Positions 25,943 through 36,322 of a DNA stretch of 49,982 nt are shown here, in pieces. Source of the stretch: Gammaproteobacteria bacterium (GTDB lineage: Bacteria > Pseudomonadota > Gammaproteobacteria > CAIRSR01); assembly GCA_963575715.1 (NCBI GenBank), contig CAUYTW010000363.1, positions 1 through 49,982 on the forward strand, read 5' to 3'. How positions within the stretch are numbered: the first letter of the stretch is position 1; every line of letters starts with the position of its first letter. The position numbers and the translations under genes are program-made. The notes below the pieces were generated by a model. It had not been told where the DNA came from. It did not search any database and worked only from the letters and a program-made list of their open reading frames with translations.

Positions 25943-28900
25943 TTGAACCCATCAAAGCAATCCTCGCCAGGGCTGATTGTCCCAACCAATGGATCAAATG
26001 CCTTCATCGGCGATGCTGGTTTATGTACTCAGCATAACGAAAAACTCTTGGGATTTATTGCTGAAACCCTACCGGTGGCCACTTCATATGTCGATACCAT
26101 TCCTCCTGGCGAATGGAATATCTCTCCTGAATATAATCAACGTTTTTGGCTTGCGCCGGACGCTGCCCAGGTAGGAACCTGGGAATGGTTTATCGAAACC
26201 AATCAATATTACTGGTCGGAAGAAATTTGGCATCTCTATGAATTGGTGTCTAATCGTCATTCACCTTCCTATGAAAGCTGGCTGCAATCAGTATATCCAC
26301 CAGATCAAGAACGAGTCGCCACGACTTTTGCAATGGCTACCACTCAAGGTATTGAGTTTAGGTTGGAATGGCGCGTAAATCCGGTGACTGACACTCCCGT
26401 GCGGTGGTTAATGGCTCATGGCCGACCTATTCGAGAACCGAGTGGAAAGATTACAAGTTATGTCGGTATCGTATTCGATGTCACTGCGCGTAAACGTGCC
26501 GAACAGGCATTATTGGAAAGCGAGGAACGCTATCGACGTATTATCGCCACCGTGCCGGGGGTGCTTTATGATTATATTGTTTTTCCGGATGGAACTAATC
26601 GTTTCCTGTATGTAGGCCCTCGGCTTTGGGAAATCCTTGAATTAGATGAAACGGCATTGCTGGCTGATAGTGAAGTATTCTGGAAAATAATTCACCCCGG
26701 AGATGTAAAATCCCTTCGAGCCGAGGATCTGGCCGCTCATCGTGAAAAAAAATTGTTTAGCGCCGAGTGCCGCATCATAACCGCTTCTGGTCGTCAAAAA
26801 TGGATCCATCTTACTGCGAAACCGTGCTCAGGATTGGGTCATGGAGAGTGTTTACCCTTATGTGATTGTTCGACGCTTGCCTCCTATTCTTCAACGTCGG
26901 AATCAAAAAATAAATTTAAGCCGGAAGTCTGGAGCGGAATTATTCTCGATATTACTGCCCGCAAGGAGGCGGAACGCGCGGTCCGCGAAAGTGAGCATAC
27001 TTACCGCTCATTGTTCAAAAATTTGCTCAATGCGGTTGCTTATTGCAAGATGTTCTACCACGGTGATTCGCTGGAAGATTTCATTTATCTTGCAGTAAAC
27101 GAGGCATTTGTGGTTCAGACTGGACTTTTAGATGTGGTTGGTCACCGCGCCTCGGAAGTGATTCCTGGAATTCGTGAGCAAGATCCAGAACTATTTGAAA
27201 TTCTCGATAGAGTGGTGCGTAGCGGTCGGCCTGAACGTTTCGAGCTTTACATGGCGGCTTTACGACAATGGATCTCTGCCGCTGTATATAGTCCGGCGCC
27301 AACCCATTTTGTATTGGTGTTTGATGTTATTACCGAGCGCAAGCAGGCCGAGTCCAGATTACAAAAACTATCATTAGCAGTCGAGCAGAGTCCGATTAGC
27401 ATCATCATTACCAATACCGCCACCGAAATTGAATATGTAAACGAGGCATTTACTCGTATTACTGGATACACCCTAGATGAGGTAAAAGGACAGAATCCAC
27501 GTTTTCTACAATCAGGGAAAACGCCAAGGGAAGATTATAATTCCCTGTGGACCGCACTGACCCAAGGGCAATCTTGGCGCGGCGAGTTCATCAATCAGCG
27601 TAAAAATGGAGAAATTTTCATAGAATATGAAAGTTTTACCCCCATCCGTCAACCTAATGGCGTTATTACTCACTATTTGGCAATTAAGGAAGATATTACC
27701 GAAAAGAAACGTCTTAATCAGGAGTTGGATCATCATCGTCATTGTCTTGAAGAATTAGTCGAAGAGCGTACTCGACAATTACAAGAAGCTAACCGTATTC
27801 TGGAAAAAACCTCTGACGAGGTTGCAGACTTGTACAATAACGCACCGTGTGGTTACCATTCCCTTGATGCGCAGGGTCGATACATTGCAATCAATGATAC
27901 CGAACTGGCCATGCTCGGTTATTCCAGGGATGATTTAATTGGAAAAAAGAAAATTTTTGATTTGATGACCACTGAATCTCAAGAACGGTTTTCAATGAAT
28001 TTTCAAACTTTACTAAAAAATGGACGTATCCGTGATTTTGAATACAATTTAATCCGTAAAGATGGTTCTATTATCCCTGTGGTGATTAATGCCGATACAG
28101 TTTGTGACGCCAATGGCAATTTTATTTATTGCCGTTCCACCCTGTTCGACGATACGGAGCGTAAACGACGGGAACAACAGATTGTTTTACTGAATCGTCA
28201 TTATTGGGCTGAACTCGCCAAGCGCGCAGAAGAGGCGGAAGCAGCAACTCGGGCTAAAAGCGCCTTTCTGGCGAATATGAGCCATGAAATTCGGACGCCC
28301 ATGAATGCAATTCTTGGGCTTACCCATTTACTCCGACGTGGTGTTATCGAAGCGGATCATTTAGATAAGCTCGATAAAATCACCGCAGCTACGCATCACC
28401 TTTTATCAATAATCAATGGAATTCTAGATCTTTCTAAAATTGAGGCGGGTCGATTTCAACTGGAAGTTATCGATTTTTCCGTCGATGACATATTGGAAAA
28501 AATATCCACTATGATTTCTCCACGGCTACGTGATAAAGGATTAAATTTTTTCATCGAGATTAAAGATTTACCTAACTGGCTGTATGGAGATCCAACTCGT
28601 CTGTCACAAATTTTGCTCAATTATTTGGATAACGCGGTGAAATTCACCGAACGCGGGAAAGTTACCCTGCGTGCCTTAGTGACGGAATCGATGGAAAACA
28701 ATTTGTGGGTACGATTTGAAGTCGAGGATACCGGCATTGGAATTGAGCCTGGGAAATGTTCGCAGATTTTTTCAGCCTTTGAGCAAGCGGATAGTTCCAT
28801 CACGCGCCGCTATGGAGGTACTGGTTTAGGGCTTGCCATCAATCGACGCCTCGCAGCGCTCATGGGAGGAGAAGCGGGTGTTGATAGTTCACTGGGGCAG

Positions 28901-30067
28901 GGCAGCACTTTCTGGTTCACGGCGCGCTTGCGTCAAGGAACAATTCAATCAAGGGAAATAACTTTAGACGCAGAGCAAATATTATCCCAAGAATATCGTG
29001 ACGCACGGATTCTGGTGGTTGAGGATAATTTAATCAATCAAGAGGTGGTTAGAGAATTGTTGAAAGGGGTAGGATTACAGGTGGATGTAGCGGAGGATGG
29101 CGCTAAGGCCATCGAAAAGGCGCGTATGCAATCCTATGATTGCATCCTGATGGACGTGCAAATGCCGATTATGAATGGACTCGCTGCAACAAATATCATT
29201 CGTGCTTTGCCTGGTCGAGAACATATTCCTATTTTAGCGATGAGTGCTAATGTTTTTGCCGAGGACCGACAACAGTGCTTGGCGGCAGGAATGGACGATT
29301 TTGTGGCCAAGCCGGTAGTTCCTGAAGCATTATTCGCCAGTCTGGCAAGATGGTTACGCAACGGAAAGGTTGATGTATCCTCTCCTGTTCCGATGTCAAA
29401 AACAAAAAATAACCTGAATACGAAACACAACTATTCACCGGATACAGTGACATTTTCAACGAAATATTCGATCCTACCGGCCGCGTTGAATGAAATTGCT
29501 GGTCTGAATACCGCGTTAGGTTTGAAGACCCAACATGGTCGAATTAATGACTATATTCGATTGTTGCACAGATTCTCTCATTATCACCGAGATGATATGG
29601 TACGGTTAAAAGAAATTCTTATTCGTGGAGATCGCAAGGAAGCGCAGTATGTAGCCCATACTCTCAAGGGCGTTGCCGGTAATTTAGGAGCTATTTCGCT
29701 CAGGATGAAAGCACAACAACTGGAGGAATCCCTGCGTCGTGGTGTTTCGCCAACAGAAATTGAATCCTTGCGCACCATGGTGGAAAAAGAATTAACCGAT
29801 CTCGTCACTGCCATTCTTGCCATACCCATTATGCCATCCGCAGATTCTGAAGTTACTTTAGAACAAGCGCAAAAATTATTCGATCAATTGGAACGGTTTC
29901 TCGTTACTAACGATTATGTTGGCCGTACATTTTTACAAGAGAACGTTTCACGTCTAAGTGCAGTGCTGGGTGAAAAAGCCATGGAATTAGAACGACTGGT
30001 CGAACGTTTTGATTATGATGCAGCGTTGGCATTGGTTCGCAACATTCGCGTCGGAAATAAACGCTAG
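25943..30067 (+). CDS. Five-PAS hybrid sensor histidine kinase with receiver and HPt domains
   Basis: A 1374-residue soluble hybrid kinase without transmembrane segments. Five PAS/PAC modules at roughly 70-180, 190-335, 340-460, 468-590 and 625-745; a coiled-coil stretch follows PAS4. Then HisKA ([10 protein letters not shown], His781), HATPase with N, G1 (DTGIGI) and G2 (GGTGLGLA) boxes, a receiver with Asp1071 (LMDVQMP), and a C-terminal HPt ([10 protein letters not shown], His1239). It therefore holds every step of a His-Asp-His relay and needs an external response regulator, not found in the window. TTG start at 25943 is the only upstream candidate; no clear Shine-Dalgarno. Confidence 0.9.
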   Translation: MNPSKQSSPGLIVPTNGSNAFIGDAGLCTQHNEKLLGFIAETLPVATSYVDTIPPGEWNISPEYNQRFWLAPDAAQVGTWEWFIETNQYYWSEEIWHLYELVSNRHSPSYESWLQSVYPPDQERVATTFAMATTQGIEFRLEWRVNPVTDTPVRWLMAHGRPIREPSGKITSYVGIVFDVTARKRAEQALLESEERYRRIIATVPGVLYDYIVFPDGTNRFLYVGPRLWEILELDETALLADSEVFWKIIHPGDVKSLRAEDLAAHREKKLFSAECRIITASGRQKWIHLTAKPCSGLGHGECLPLCDCSTLASYSSTSESKNKFKPEVWSGIILDITARKEAERAVRESEHTYRSLFKNLLNAVAYCKMFYHGDSLEDFIYLAVNEAFVVQTGLLDVVGHRASEVIPGIREQDPELFEILDRVVRSGRPERFELYMAALRQWISAAVYSPAPTHFVLVFDVITERKQAESRLQKLSLAVEQSPISIIITNTATEIEYVNEAFTRITGYTLDEVKGQNPRFLQSGKTPREDYNSLWTALTQGQSWRGEFINQRKNGEIFIEYESFTPIRQPNGVITHYLAIKEDITEKKRLNQELDHHRHCLEELVEERTRQLQEANRILEKTSDEVADLYNNAPCGYHSLDAQGRYIAINDTELAMLGYSRDDLIGKKKIFDLMTTESQERFSMNFQTLLKNGRIRDFEYNLIRKDGSIIPVVINADTVCDANGNFIYCRSTLFDDTERKRREQQIVLLNRHYWAELAKRAEEAEAATRAKSAFLANMSHEIRTPMNAILGLTHLLRRGVIEADHLDKLDKITAATHHLLSIINGILDLSKIEAGRFQLEVIDFSVDDILEKISTMISPRLRDKGLNFFIEIKDLPNWLYGDPTRLSQILLNYLDNAVKFTERGKVTLRALVTESMENNLWVRFEVEDTGIGIEPGKCSQIFSAFEQADSSITRRYGGTGLGLAINRRLAALMGGEAGVDSSLGQGSTFWFTARLRQGTIQSREITLDAEQILSQEYRDARILVVEDNLINQEVVRELLKGVGLQVDVAEDGAKAIEKARMQSYDCILMDVQMPIMNGLAATNIIRALPGREHIPILAMSANVFAEDRQQCLAAGMDDFVAKPVVPEALFASLARWLRNGKVDVSSPVPMSKTKNNLNTKHNYSPDTVTFSTKYSILPAALNEIAGLNTALGLKTQHGRINDYIRLLHRFSHYHRDDMVRLKEILIRGDRKEAQYVAHTLKGVAGNLGAISLRMKAQQLEESLRRGVSPTEIESLRTMVEKELTDLVTAILAIPIMPSADSEVTLEQAQKLFDQLERFLVTNDYVGRTFLQENVSRLSAVLGEKAMELERLVERFDYDAALALVRNIRVGNKR

Positions 30068-30119
30068 CGGTCTAATTATATTAAAAAGTTGCACGGTTCA
30101 CATTTTACTTGAAAGTAGA

Positions 30120-30509
30120 CTACCCGCCTGCTGAAAAAATATCGTCTTCCGTATTAAATTCCAAATCAGGCCCAGCGCTGCGTATTTCGTAGCTATCTCC
30201 ATTTCGAATGGTGATACGATACGGAATGAGCCACGGATCTTTCGCGGGATCGCGGACGCGATCAATACTTTTTATACGTTTACGTAAATAAGCTGCAAAC
30301 GATTTTTGAGACATGGTATTTAAACTGCGGCCAGAAATTAAATAATCGGTATAAACAACCTTGACTATAGTATTTATTTCTTGCGAGGCAACCAGAATTT
30401 CACTATTATTTTCAATAAAACCAATTAACTGGTTGACCATTTTAACGACAGCGCCAACACTGAATATTACCATGATAATAAAAAGCAGTCTGATGGTCAT
30501 CAGTCTCAC
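30120..30509 (-). CDS. Small membrane-anchored GspG-like (pseudopilin C-terminal) protein
   Basis: 129 residues: one N-terminal hydrophobic helix (about 6-28) followed by a soluble part. The C-terminal section DPAKDPWLIPYRI ... YEIRSAGPDLEFNTEDDI matches the DPWG.PY ... SAGPDG...DDI pattern of type II secretion major pseudopilin GspG. The N-terminus lacks the GFTLIE prepilin cleavage site, so processing as a pilin is doubtful. It follows the 693-residue membrane protein gene by 9 bp, so the two are probably co-transcribed. No other secretion gene is nearby. Confidence 0.65.
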   Translation of the reverse strand: MRLMTIRLLFIIMVIFSVGAVVKMVNQLIGFIENNSEILVASQEINTIVKVVYTDYLISGRSLNTMSQKSFAAYLRKRIKSIDRVRDPAKDPWLIPYRITIRNGDSYEIRSAGPDLEFNTEDDIFSAGG

Positions 30510-30518
30510 TCTCCTTAT

Positions 30519-32600
30519 CTATAATCGGAAATACTTATTTTCGATAATACGTTTATCGATAATTTCATCGAACTGCATACCAATCCGCGCATTATGTTGG
30601 AGAAAATAGTAAAATTCATTTTTAGTTAGATATAAAAGTTCAACTTCTTCAGCGGCAATAAGAGTAGCGGTTCTTGGTATATTTTTGATCAAGGCAATTT
30701 CTCCAAAAAATTCGCCTTTTACAAGAGTTAATCGACGCGCAGAATTTTCTGCACCAGGAGGGTCAACGAAAACTTTGCCTTTATTGATAATATAAAAACG
30801 GTCGCCCGGTTCTCCATAGCGAAAAATAATATCTCCAGCCTTGCGAGTTTCTCGTTTCAGCATCGCTATCAAGTGGTTCACCTGACAAGGAGTAAGGTGA
30901 GATAAAATACTTCTTCCTTCCATAATCATTTTGCTGATACGGATCATATCTGTCACTTTTTCTCCTCCGCCAGCGGATCGCACGACAAATTCATCAAATT
31001 CATTTCGCTTCAGCTCGATAAGTGTCGAAGATTTGACCGCAACCACACTCGCGGTTCGTGGCATTCTTTCGAGAAGCGCAATCTCTCCGAATGAACTACC
31101 TGGCCCGAGTTCATTTAAAATATGCTCTCGACAATATTCATCCTCGATAATGACATTTAACTTTCCAGAAACTATGCAATAAAATGAGTCTCCTTCTTCA
31201 CCCTGAGTGACAGCTCTTTCTCCCGGACGTAATCGCACAATGCGCAATCGTGAAGTCAGTACGCTCATTTCATTTTCATTGAGTTTGGAAAATAGCGGTA
31301 TTTCGCGCAGAAATTTTGTAAGTTCTCCTGTGACAATGGTATTCCTGCTCGCAATTTTCTTTCCAAGTTGATTGAGACGATGCAAAGGAGAACCAGTCAT
31401 CGTCATCGCATTTGATATTCCAATGGAGATAAAAACCGCCAATAGCGTCACTAGGGGAATAATAATAATTACAAAATACATACCAGTCAGCGTCTTCATG
31501 AGCAATCCTCCTGCCATAAAATCCATGGCTAGACCGGTGAAACTGGAAAGAAAAATATTCCAAAATGCGGCATAAACAAAATAAAGCCACAAACAAGCCC
31601 AGGCCGACATCCCTAAAAAATATTCCTGAGCACGCATTTCTCCTCGCCAACTAAATAATTCAATTAAGAATTTCTTACGTAAGAATCTGTGCAGAGGCCG
31701 TCCACCTGCGCCGAATTCAGTGATATAATAAACATATTGCGTCATTTCGCTTTCAAGCAACGGAGAAATACTGAAAAGAAAAACGAACCAACATGCCTGC
31801 CTTACAATTTCAGAAAACGTCCAAAAATAGCTGAGAGCCATGCATATTGGCATAAACAGAAGAGGAAATCCCATACGCATGGCAAACAGTCTGGTTACTA
31901 CCAGATTGCCTGCTGTTACGATATCCGTCAATTCACAATCAAAAAAGAATAGACCATACTTGAATTGCAGACGTGGGTGTAATACTTGGCATTGATGATA
32001 TGAAAGCGCAAATGCTGACAACAAATTTTTTATATTAACAATCAGCATAAGGGTCATCCATAAAATTATGAGACCCAGGGTATATGAAATAATTCGTTCT
32101 TGTTCGCCAGCAGTTGGAGATAACGCAAATGCCAGAAAAATATTTCCTCCATGGGAATTTGTTGAAAATAAAAAGCCAATGATTCCACATACTGTAAGCA
32201 ATGCTATGCTAGGAATTGAAATAAATACGGATGCAATGAATTGCAGTACCGCGTTATCAAATCGGCCATGACTTGATTTTTCTTCGGATTTCGCTGAAAC
32301 CTCTGATAATGGACCATCAATTAGAAAACCTTCTTGATTCAATTTTTCAATGGCATTAATTGTGCTTCGGAAATATTTTGTCCCACTATTTTCAATTTGT
32401 TCCTGCAAGATATCGGGCAGTGTTTTTGTGCCATCGAACGTCTGGATAAGGATGGCCTCCTCTTTTGTCAATTTGACATAAGTTGCATTGATAACATTTT
32501 TGAGAAAGAAGTGATAAGGCCCTGCATCAATAAATAGGACTCCATCCACGAGCCGGGGTCGGAGCGTTTCGAGATTGAGGGAGATATTGCTGGGAATCAT
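30519..32600 (-). CDS. Membrane protein with PqqD-like N-terminus and two cyclic-nucleotide-binding domains
   Basis: 693 residues. Residues about 10-95 look like a PqqD/winged-helix domain (LTKEEAILIQTFDGTKTLPDIL). A section with several membrane helices (about 115-420) follows, laid out as in PqqD-linked M50 metalloproteases. Where an HExxH motif would be expected there is LSYHQCQVLHPRL, so the peptidase site appears lost. Two cNMP-binding domains follow (about 430-550 and 560-685), with cassettes FGEIALLERMPRTAS and FGEIALIKNIPRTAT, both keeping Glu and Arg. ATG 32600 lies at the K2 junction, with a K2 micro-ORF stop overlapping it. Possibly a cyclic-nucleotide-gated membrane sensor; the function is unknown. 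Confidence 0.75.
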   Translation of the reverse strand: MIPSNISLNLETLRPRLVDGVLFIDAGPYHFFLKNVINATYVKLTKEEAILIQTFDGTKTLPDILQEQIENSGTKYFRSTINAIEKLNQEGFLIDGPLSEVSAKSEEKSSHGRFDNAVLQFIASVFISIPSIALLTVCGIIGFLFSTNSHGGNIFLAFALSPTAGEQERIISYTLGLIILWMTLMLIVNIKNLLSAFALSYHQCQVLHPRLQFKYGLFFFDCELTDIVTAGNLVVTRLFAMRMGFPLLFMPICMALSYFWTFSEIVRQACWFVFLFSISPLLESEMTQYVYYITEFGAGGRPLHRFLRKKFLIELFSWRGEMRAQEYFLGMSAWACLWLYFVYAAFWNIFLSSFTGLAMDFMAGGLLMKTLTGMYFVIIIIPLVTLLAVFISIGISNAMTMTGSPLHRLNQLGKKIASRNTIVTGELTKFLREIPLFSKLNENEMSVLTSRLRIVRLRPGERAVTQGEEGDSFYCIVSGKLNVIIEDEYCREHILNELGPGSSFGEIALLERMPRTASVVAVKSSTLIELKRNEFDEFVVRSAGGGEKVTDMIRISKMIMEGRSILSHLTPCQVNHLIAMLKRETRKAGDIIFRYGEPGDRFYIINKGKVFVDPPGAENSARRLTLVKGEFFGEIALIKNIPRTATLIAAEEVELLYLTKNEFYYFLQHNARIGMQFDEIIDKRIIENKYFRL

Positions 32601-33019
32601 CCAAATTCGGCGCGGAAACCTCTGGTTTTAGCCATGGTTAGGAAGCACCGTCCTCCTGTTTTTTGACTTTGAAATGAAAAGTTACCGTTCTTTCCCGGCG
32701 GTCAGCCCGTAAGCTGCTAAATAACAGAGAGCCTTTTGGACCTCGCTCCTCTCGTTAGGTTGCAATGCAGCTTCGGTTCTTACAAACTTTGCAGCAAACC
32801 GTTTCGTAGTTACCCGTACCGTATCTGCATCCGCCGCTTTCAGTGCTTGGAGTTGCCTGTCTGCCGACAGGCAGAAGGAAGCGCCCCAAGATGAGTTCCT
32901 GCGACTGCGCGCAGGATAAGCTTTTACTTCGTTGCAACGTAGTTCGATTTCTCAAACTAAGGCTGGTCAATCTCGGACTTATTTTCATAAGCCACGCCCT
33001 TTAGTGCAGGGTGATTGAC
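32601..33019. mobile_element. K2: 419-bp non-autonomous IS200/IS605-like element
   Basis: Left tip CCAAATTCGGCGCGGAAACC starts right after ATCAT, the complement of the start codon of the adjacent minus-strand gene. It continues with the AGGAAGCACCGTCCTCC block, an internal region shared with K1 (GAGTTCCTGCGACTGCGCGC, then GGATAAGCTTTTACTTCGTT), and a right palindrome (CACGCCCTTTAGTGCAGGG) with tip TGATTGAC. A 12-codon micro-ORF (MAKTRGFRAEFG, minus strand) ends in TGA overlapping the neighbouring ATG. No transposase. It separates the divergently read trpF. Confidence 0.68.
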
Positions 33020-33078
33020 TCGCAGTCGAAGCGTCCACGTTACGATGGCCATAAATTTGTATGGCGGGATAGTTACGA

Positions 33079-33732
33079 TTGAAAAATAATCTAATAAAGC
33101 GTACTCGCATTAAGGTTTGTGGCATTACTCGCCCCGTTGACGGTATCGCGGCGGCGGATTGCGGTGTTGATGCGATTGGATTGGTGTTTTATTCACGAAG
33201 TCCGCGTGTTGTGGATCTCACCACCGCGAAGGCAATAGTTGCCACACTACCACCCTTCGTAGTGGTAGTTGCCTTATTCGTGAATCCCACTCCCGAGGAG
33301 GTATACGCAGTGCTTTCCTACCTTCCGGTAGACCTGCTGCAATTCCACGGTACCGAGACACCAAATTTTTGTAGTGCCTTCAGTCGACCTTACCTTAAAG
33401 CCATTCCCATGCGTCCCGAAACAAATTTATCCCTATTAGCACAGGACTATAACGATGCACGCGGATTGCTGGTTGATGCCTATCGACCTGGAATACCTGG
33501 AGGCACTGGCGAATGCTTCGATTGGAATCTTCTACCTACCCAACGTTCCTTTCCTTTGGTTTTGGCTGGTGGTTTGAACCCAGGCAATGTCGCCGACGCC
33601 GTGCGTCGCGTGCATCCCTATGCGGTGGATGTGAGCGGCGGGGTAGAAGTCGCCAAGGGAATTAAAGATCCTCAGCTCATCGCGGCCTTTGTCCAGGCAG
33701 TGCAATACATTGACACTCCCACGAATAAATAG
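33079..33732 (+). CDS. trpF: Phosphoribosylanthranilate isomerase
   Basis: Isomerises N-(5'-phosphoribosyl)anthranilate to CdRP in tryptophan synthesis; a TIM-barrel enzyme of 217 residues. Motifs are the N-terminal RIKVCGITRP with catalytic Cys (residue 14), GLVFYSRSPR, LLQFHG, the catalytic Asp region LLVDAYRPGIPGGTGECFDW, LAGGLNPGNV, and the C-terminal phosphate grip AVDVSGGVE. TTG at 33079 is the only sensible start, since upstream ATGs run into stops. K2 ends 60 bp upstream, so the promoter lies in or next to it. The last codons (PTNK, stop) fall in CCCACGAATAAATAGGTGGG, which resembles the hairpin at 34209. Confidence 0.93.
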   Translation: MKNNLIKRTRIKVCGITRPVDGIAAADCGVDAIGLVFYSRSPRVVDLTTAKAIVATLPPFVVVVALFVNPTPEEVYAVLSYLPVDLLQFHGTETPNFCSAFSRPYLKAIPMRPETNLSLLAQDYNDARGLLVDAYRPGIPGGTGECFDWNLLPTQRSFPLVLAGGLNPGNVADAVRRVHPYAVDVSGGVEVAKGIKDPQLIAAFVQAVQYIDTPTNK

Positions 33733-33752
33733 GTGGGATTCTTAATGACGCC

Positions 33753-33846
33753 GTAAATCACCTCACGGCTAAAGCCGGGGGCTTTAATGGAATAAAGCCT
33801 GGTTTACCAGCCTAAGTCCGAGCAATCGGACTACGTTGCAACGAAA
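33753..33846. repeat. K-type right-end fragment (opposite orientation to K1 and K2)
   Basis: Starting at the tip GTAAATCACCTCACGGC and the palindrome TAAAGCCGGGGGCTTTA, about 94 bp match K3 (38170-38260) almost perfectly through CGGACTACGTTGCAACGAA, then diverge. The rest of the 500-bp gap up to glyS (33847-34208) has no recognisable gene. It may be decayed mobile-element sequence. Confidence 0.6.
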
Positions 33847-34208
33847 TGAATTCCAGTACGAACGATGTTTAACATCTACCTTGGAAGGCTCAACCGGAAT
33901 AGAGGCCATATTAAGCAACTTGGGCCAGTGTCAGTGGCGCTACTACGTTCCGTAGTTTTACGGGTCGTAGATACTTCGGCTGCCGATGGTGGTTGTACAC
34001 CAGACCTTAAAGTCATGGCTGTCATGGCTTTTTAAACACGCGCAAGGTTTTACGCCTAGGACTTCCCCAGGCAACCCCATACCTTAACTTGTTAAAGAGC
34101 ACCAGAATTTTAGCACCAATGCCGCGCATCGCGAAAATCAAAAAACTATTTGAACGCGATTCCTACCACGGCTAAACCCAGCGGCTCTCTCGCTATTTTC
34201 TGTAAAGT

Positions 34209-34226
34209 CCACGAATAAATTCGTGG
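34209..34226. terminator. Perfect hairpin just downstream of glyS
   Basis: CCACGAAT / ATTCGTGG with an AA loop, 5 bp beyond the glyS stop. It could act as a terminator for the glyQS transcript, but no T-run follows on the minus strand. A similar sequence overlaps the trpF stop (33717-33736), so it may instead be a repeat end. Confidence 0.4.
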
Positions 34227-34231
34227 GCGTG

Positions 34232-36322
34232 TTAAATTACTAACAGAGAAATATCAGCGACTCGCAAAAAAAGATTGCTAATTCCTTTGAGGAGAGACAA
34301 CCGATTTTTTCTGACGGCTTCATCATCCGCCATCACCATTACTTCATCAAAAAATCTATCCACGTCACCTTTCAATCCCGCGAGTTTTGTCAACGCTCCT
34401 TGGTAATCACGGGCTTCCCATAGGGGCAAAATTTCTTTATTGATAGAATGAAAACGAATCGTCAATAATTGTTCAGCAGTTTCGGTCAATAAACTGTTTT
34501 CCACGGTGGTGGGAATTGTTTCCTGGAATTGACATAGAATGTTTTTAATGCGTTTATTAGCGGCGACCAAGCTGACCGCCTCGGGAAGCATACGGAAAGT
34601 ATGAACTGCATGGATACGAACTTGAAAATCCAGAGGATGGATCGGTTTTCGCGCCGCCACCGCTTCAAATTCATCGGATTGCAATCCTTGTTCCAAGAAA
34701 TAAGCGCGTAGGCGTTCCATCATGAAGTCATAAACTTGATCCACCACATTAGTTTGGGTGAATGGATGGCCAGGGGTTTGTTCAAAGATCGCGGTAGCCT
34801 GTTTCAACAGGCTCACCAGGTCAAGATTCAAATGGCCTTCAATGAGGATACGTAGCGTGCCTAACGCGGCGCGGCGCAGTCCAAAGGGATCCTTGTCGCC
34901 AGTTGGTGGAGTGCCGATGCCAAAGATACCGACTAGGGTATCCAAGCGATCTGCGATGGCAAGAGCCTGTCCCGTTGGAGTAAGCGGTAAGACATCTCCG
35001 GCGCAGCGCGGTAGGTATTGCTCTTCCAGCGCGGTCGCCACCTCAAGTGACTCTCCATCATGGCGAGCATAGTAACGACCGATTACTCCCTGAAGCTCGG
35101 GAAACTCTCCTACCATGTCGGTGAGTAAATCGCATTTGGCCAACAACGCCGCTCGCTTCGTATTCTCTGGGGAACTTCCTATTTGATTTGCGATATATAA
35201 GGATAATTGCTCGATCCGTAGCATTTTATCGTATAGGGTGCCGAGACGTTCTTGAAATAGCATCCCTTTCAATCCATCAACACGCTCCACCAAGGAGCGT
35301 CGCCGATCCTGTTCCCAGAAAAAAGCGGCATCCGCCAAGCGGGGACGAATTACTCGTTCATTGCCTTTCTGGACACAAGCGAGGTCACGGCTGTCGATAT
35401 TGCTTAAAGTAATAAAATACGGAAGTAAATTTCCACTGATGTCCTCCACGGGGAAATATTTTTGTTTCCCCTTCATGGTGGAAATCAACGCTTCCCGAGG
35501 AACATCCAGAAAACGAGATTCAAAATTTCCCGTCACAGGTATTGGCCATTCCACCAGACTTGTTACTTCGTCAAGAAGGGACTCGTCCAATATGGCGCGT
35601 CCGCCTACACTACATGCGGCGGTTTCAACCTGGTCGCGGATTTGCGCGCGGCGCATGGCAAAATCAGCGAGAACAAAACCTTGCGTTTTCAGAATATCGG
35701 CATAATCCCCAGGGTGAAAAATGGTGATAGGAGCGGGATAATGAAAACGATGGCCTCGTGTCTCGCGGCTGGTGCGTTTTCCCAGAATTTCAGTATCAAT
35801 GATTTCATCACCTAGGAGCATTATCACCCAATGCACTGGGCGCACGAATTCAACTTTTAGCGCACCCCAGCGCATTCGTTTTGGAATGGGTAATTCGGCG
35901 AGAGCCTGAGTAATGATTCCTGGCAGCAATTCGCGGGTGGCGCGACCTTGCTCAATGCTTCGAAATACCAGCCATGCGCCTTTATCGGTGATTAGATGTT
36001 CGAGTTGTTCGACTTCAACGCCGCAAGAGCGCGCAAAGCCTCGCGCTTGCGGTGTTGGAAGTCCGTTCTTTTTGTCGATAGCTGCGCTCAATGCCGGACC
36101 ACGCCGTTCGACCCTTCGATCTGCCTGGCGACTCGCTAATTCTTGTACCAACACCGCCAATCGTCGCGGAGTAGCATAAATTTTGATTTCGCCGCGATGC
36201 AAACCCGCCTTATCGAGTCCAATTCGGACATTTTTTCCCAGCGATTCAGACAGCATCCGCAATGCCGTAGGCGGGAGTTCCTCGGTACCGAGTTCAAATA
36301 AAAAATCCGGTTTTGCGTTCAT
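34232..36322 (-). CDS. glyS: Glycyl-tRNA synthetase beta subunit
   Basis: Forms the alpha2beta2 bacterial GlyRS with GlyQ and charges tRNA-Gly. 696 residues when started at ATG 36322, giving the canonical N-terminus MNAKPDFLFELGTEELPP. Characteristic segments are RWGALKVEFVRPVHWVIMLL, the HD-like domain KCDLLTDMVGEFPELQGVIG, and the C-terminal anticodon-binding (DALR-like) region. Upstream in-frame codons (MGEVSNQQGNL) come from repeat F2 and are also encoded before the Rieske gene, so they are not part of the protein. F2 fills the whole glyQ-glyS gap and provides AAGGA as ribosome-binding site. Confidence 0.95.
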   Translation of the reverse strand: MNAKPDFLFELGTEELPPTALRMLSESLGKNVRIGLDKAGLHRGEIKIYATPRRLAVLVQELASRQADRRVERRGPALSAAIDKKNGLPTPQARGFARSCGVEVEQLEHLITDKGAWLVFRSIEQGRATRELLPGIITQALAELPIPKRMRWGALKVEFVRPVHWVIMLLGDEIIDTEILGKRTSRETRGHRFHYPAPITIFHPGDYADILKTQGFVLADFAMRRAQIRDQVETAACSVGGRAILDESLLDEVTSLVEWPIPVTGNFESRFLDVPREALISTMKGKQKYFPVEDISGNLLPYFITLSNIDSRDLACVQKGNERVIRPRLADAAFFWEQDRRRSLVERVDGLKGMLFQERLGTLYDKMLRIEQLSLYIANQIGSSPENTKRAALLAKCDLLTDMVGEFPELQGVIGRYYARHDGESLEVATALEEQYLPRCAGDVLPLTPTGQALAIADRLDTLVGIFGIGTPPTGDKDPFGLRRAALGTLRILIEGHLNLDLVSLLKQATAIFEQTPGHPFTQTNVVDQVYDFMMERLRAYFLEQGLQSDEFEAVAARKPIHPLDFQVRIHAVHTFRMLPEAVSLVAANKRIKNILCQFQETIPTTVENSLLTETAEQLLTIRFHSINKEILPLWEARDYQGALTKLAGLKGDVDRFFDEVMVMADDEAVRKNRLSLLKGISNLFLRVADISLLVI

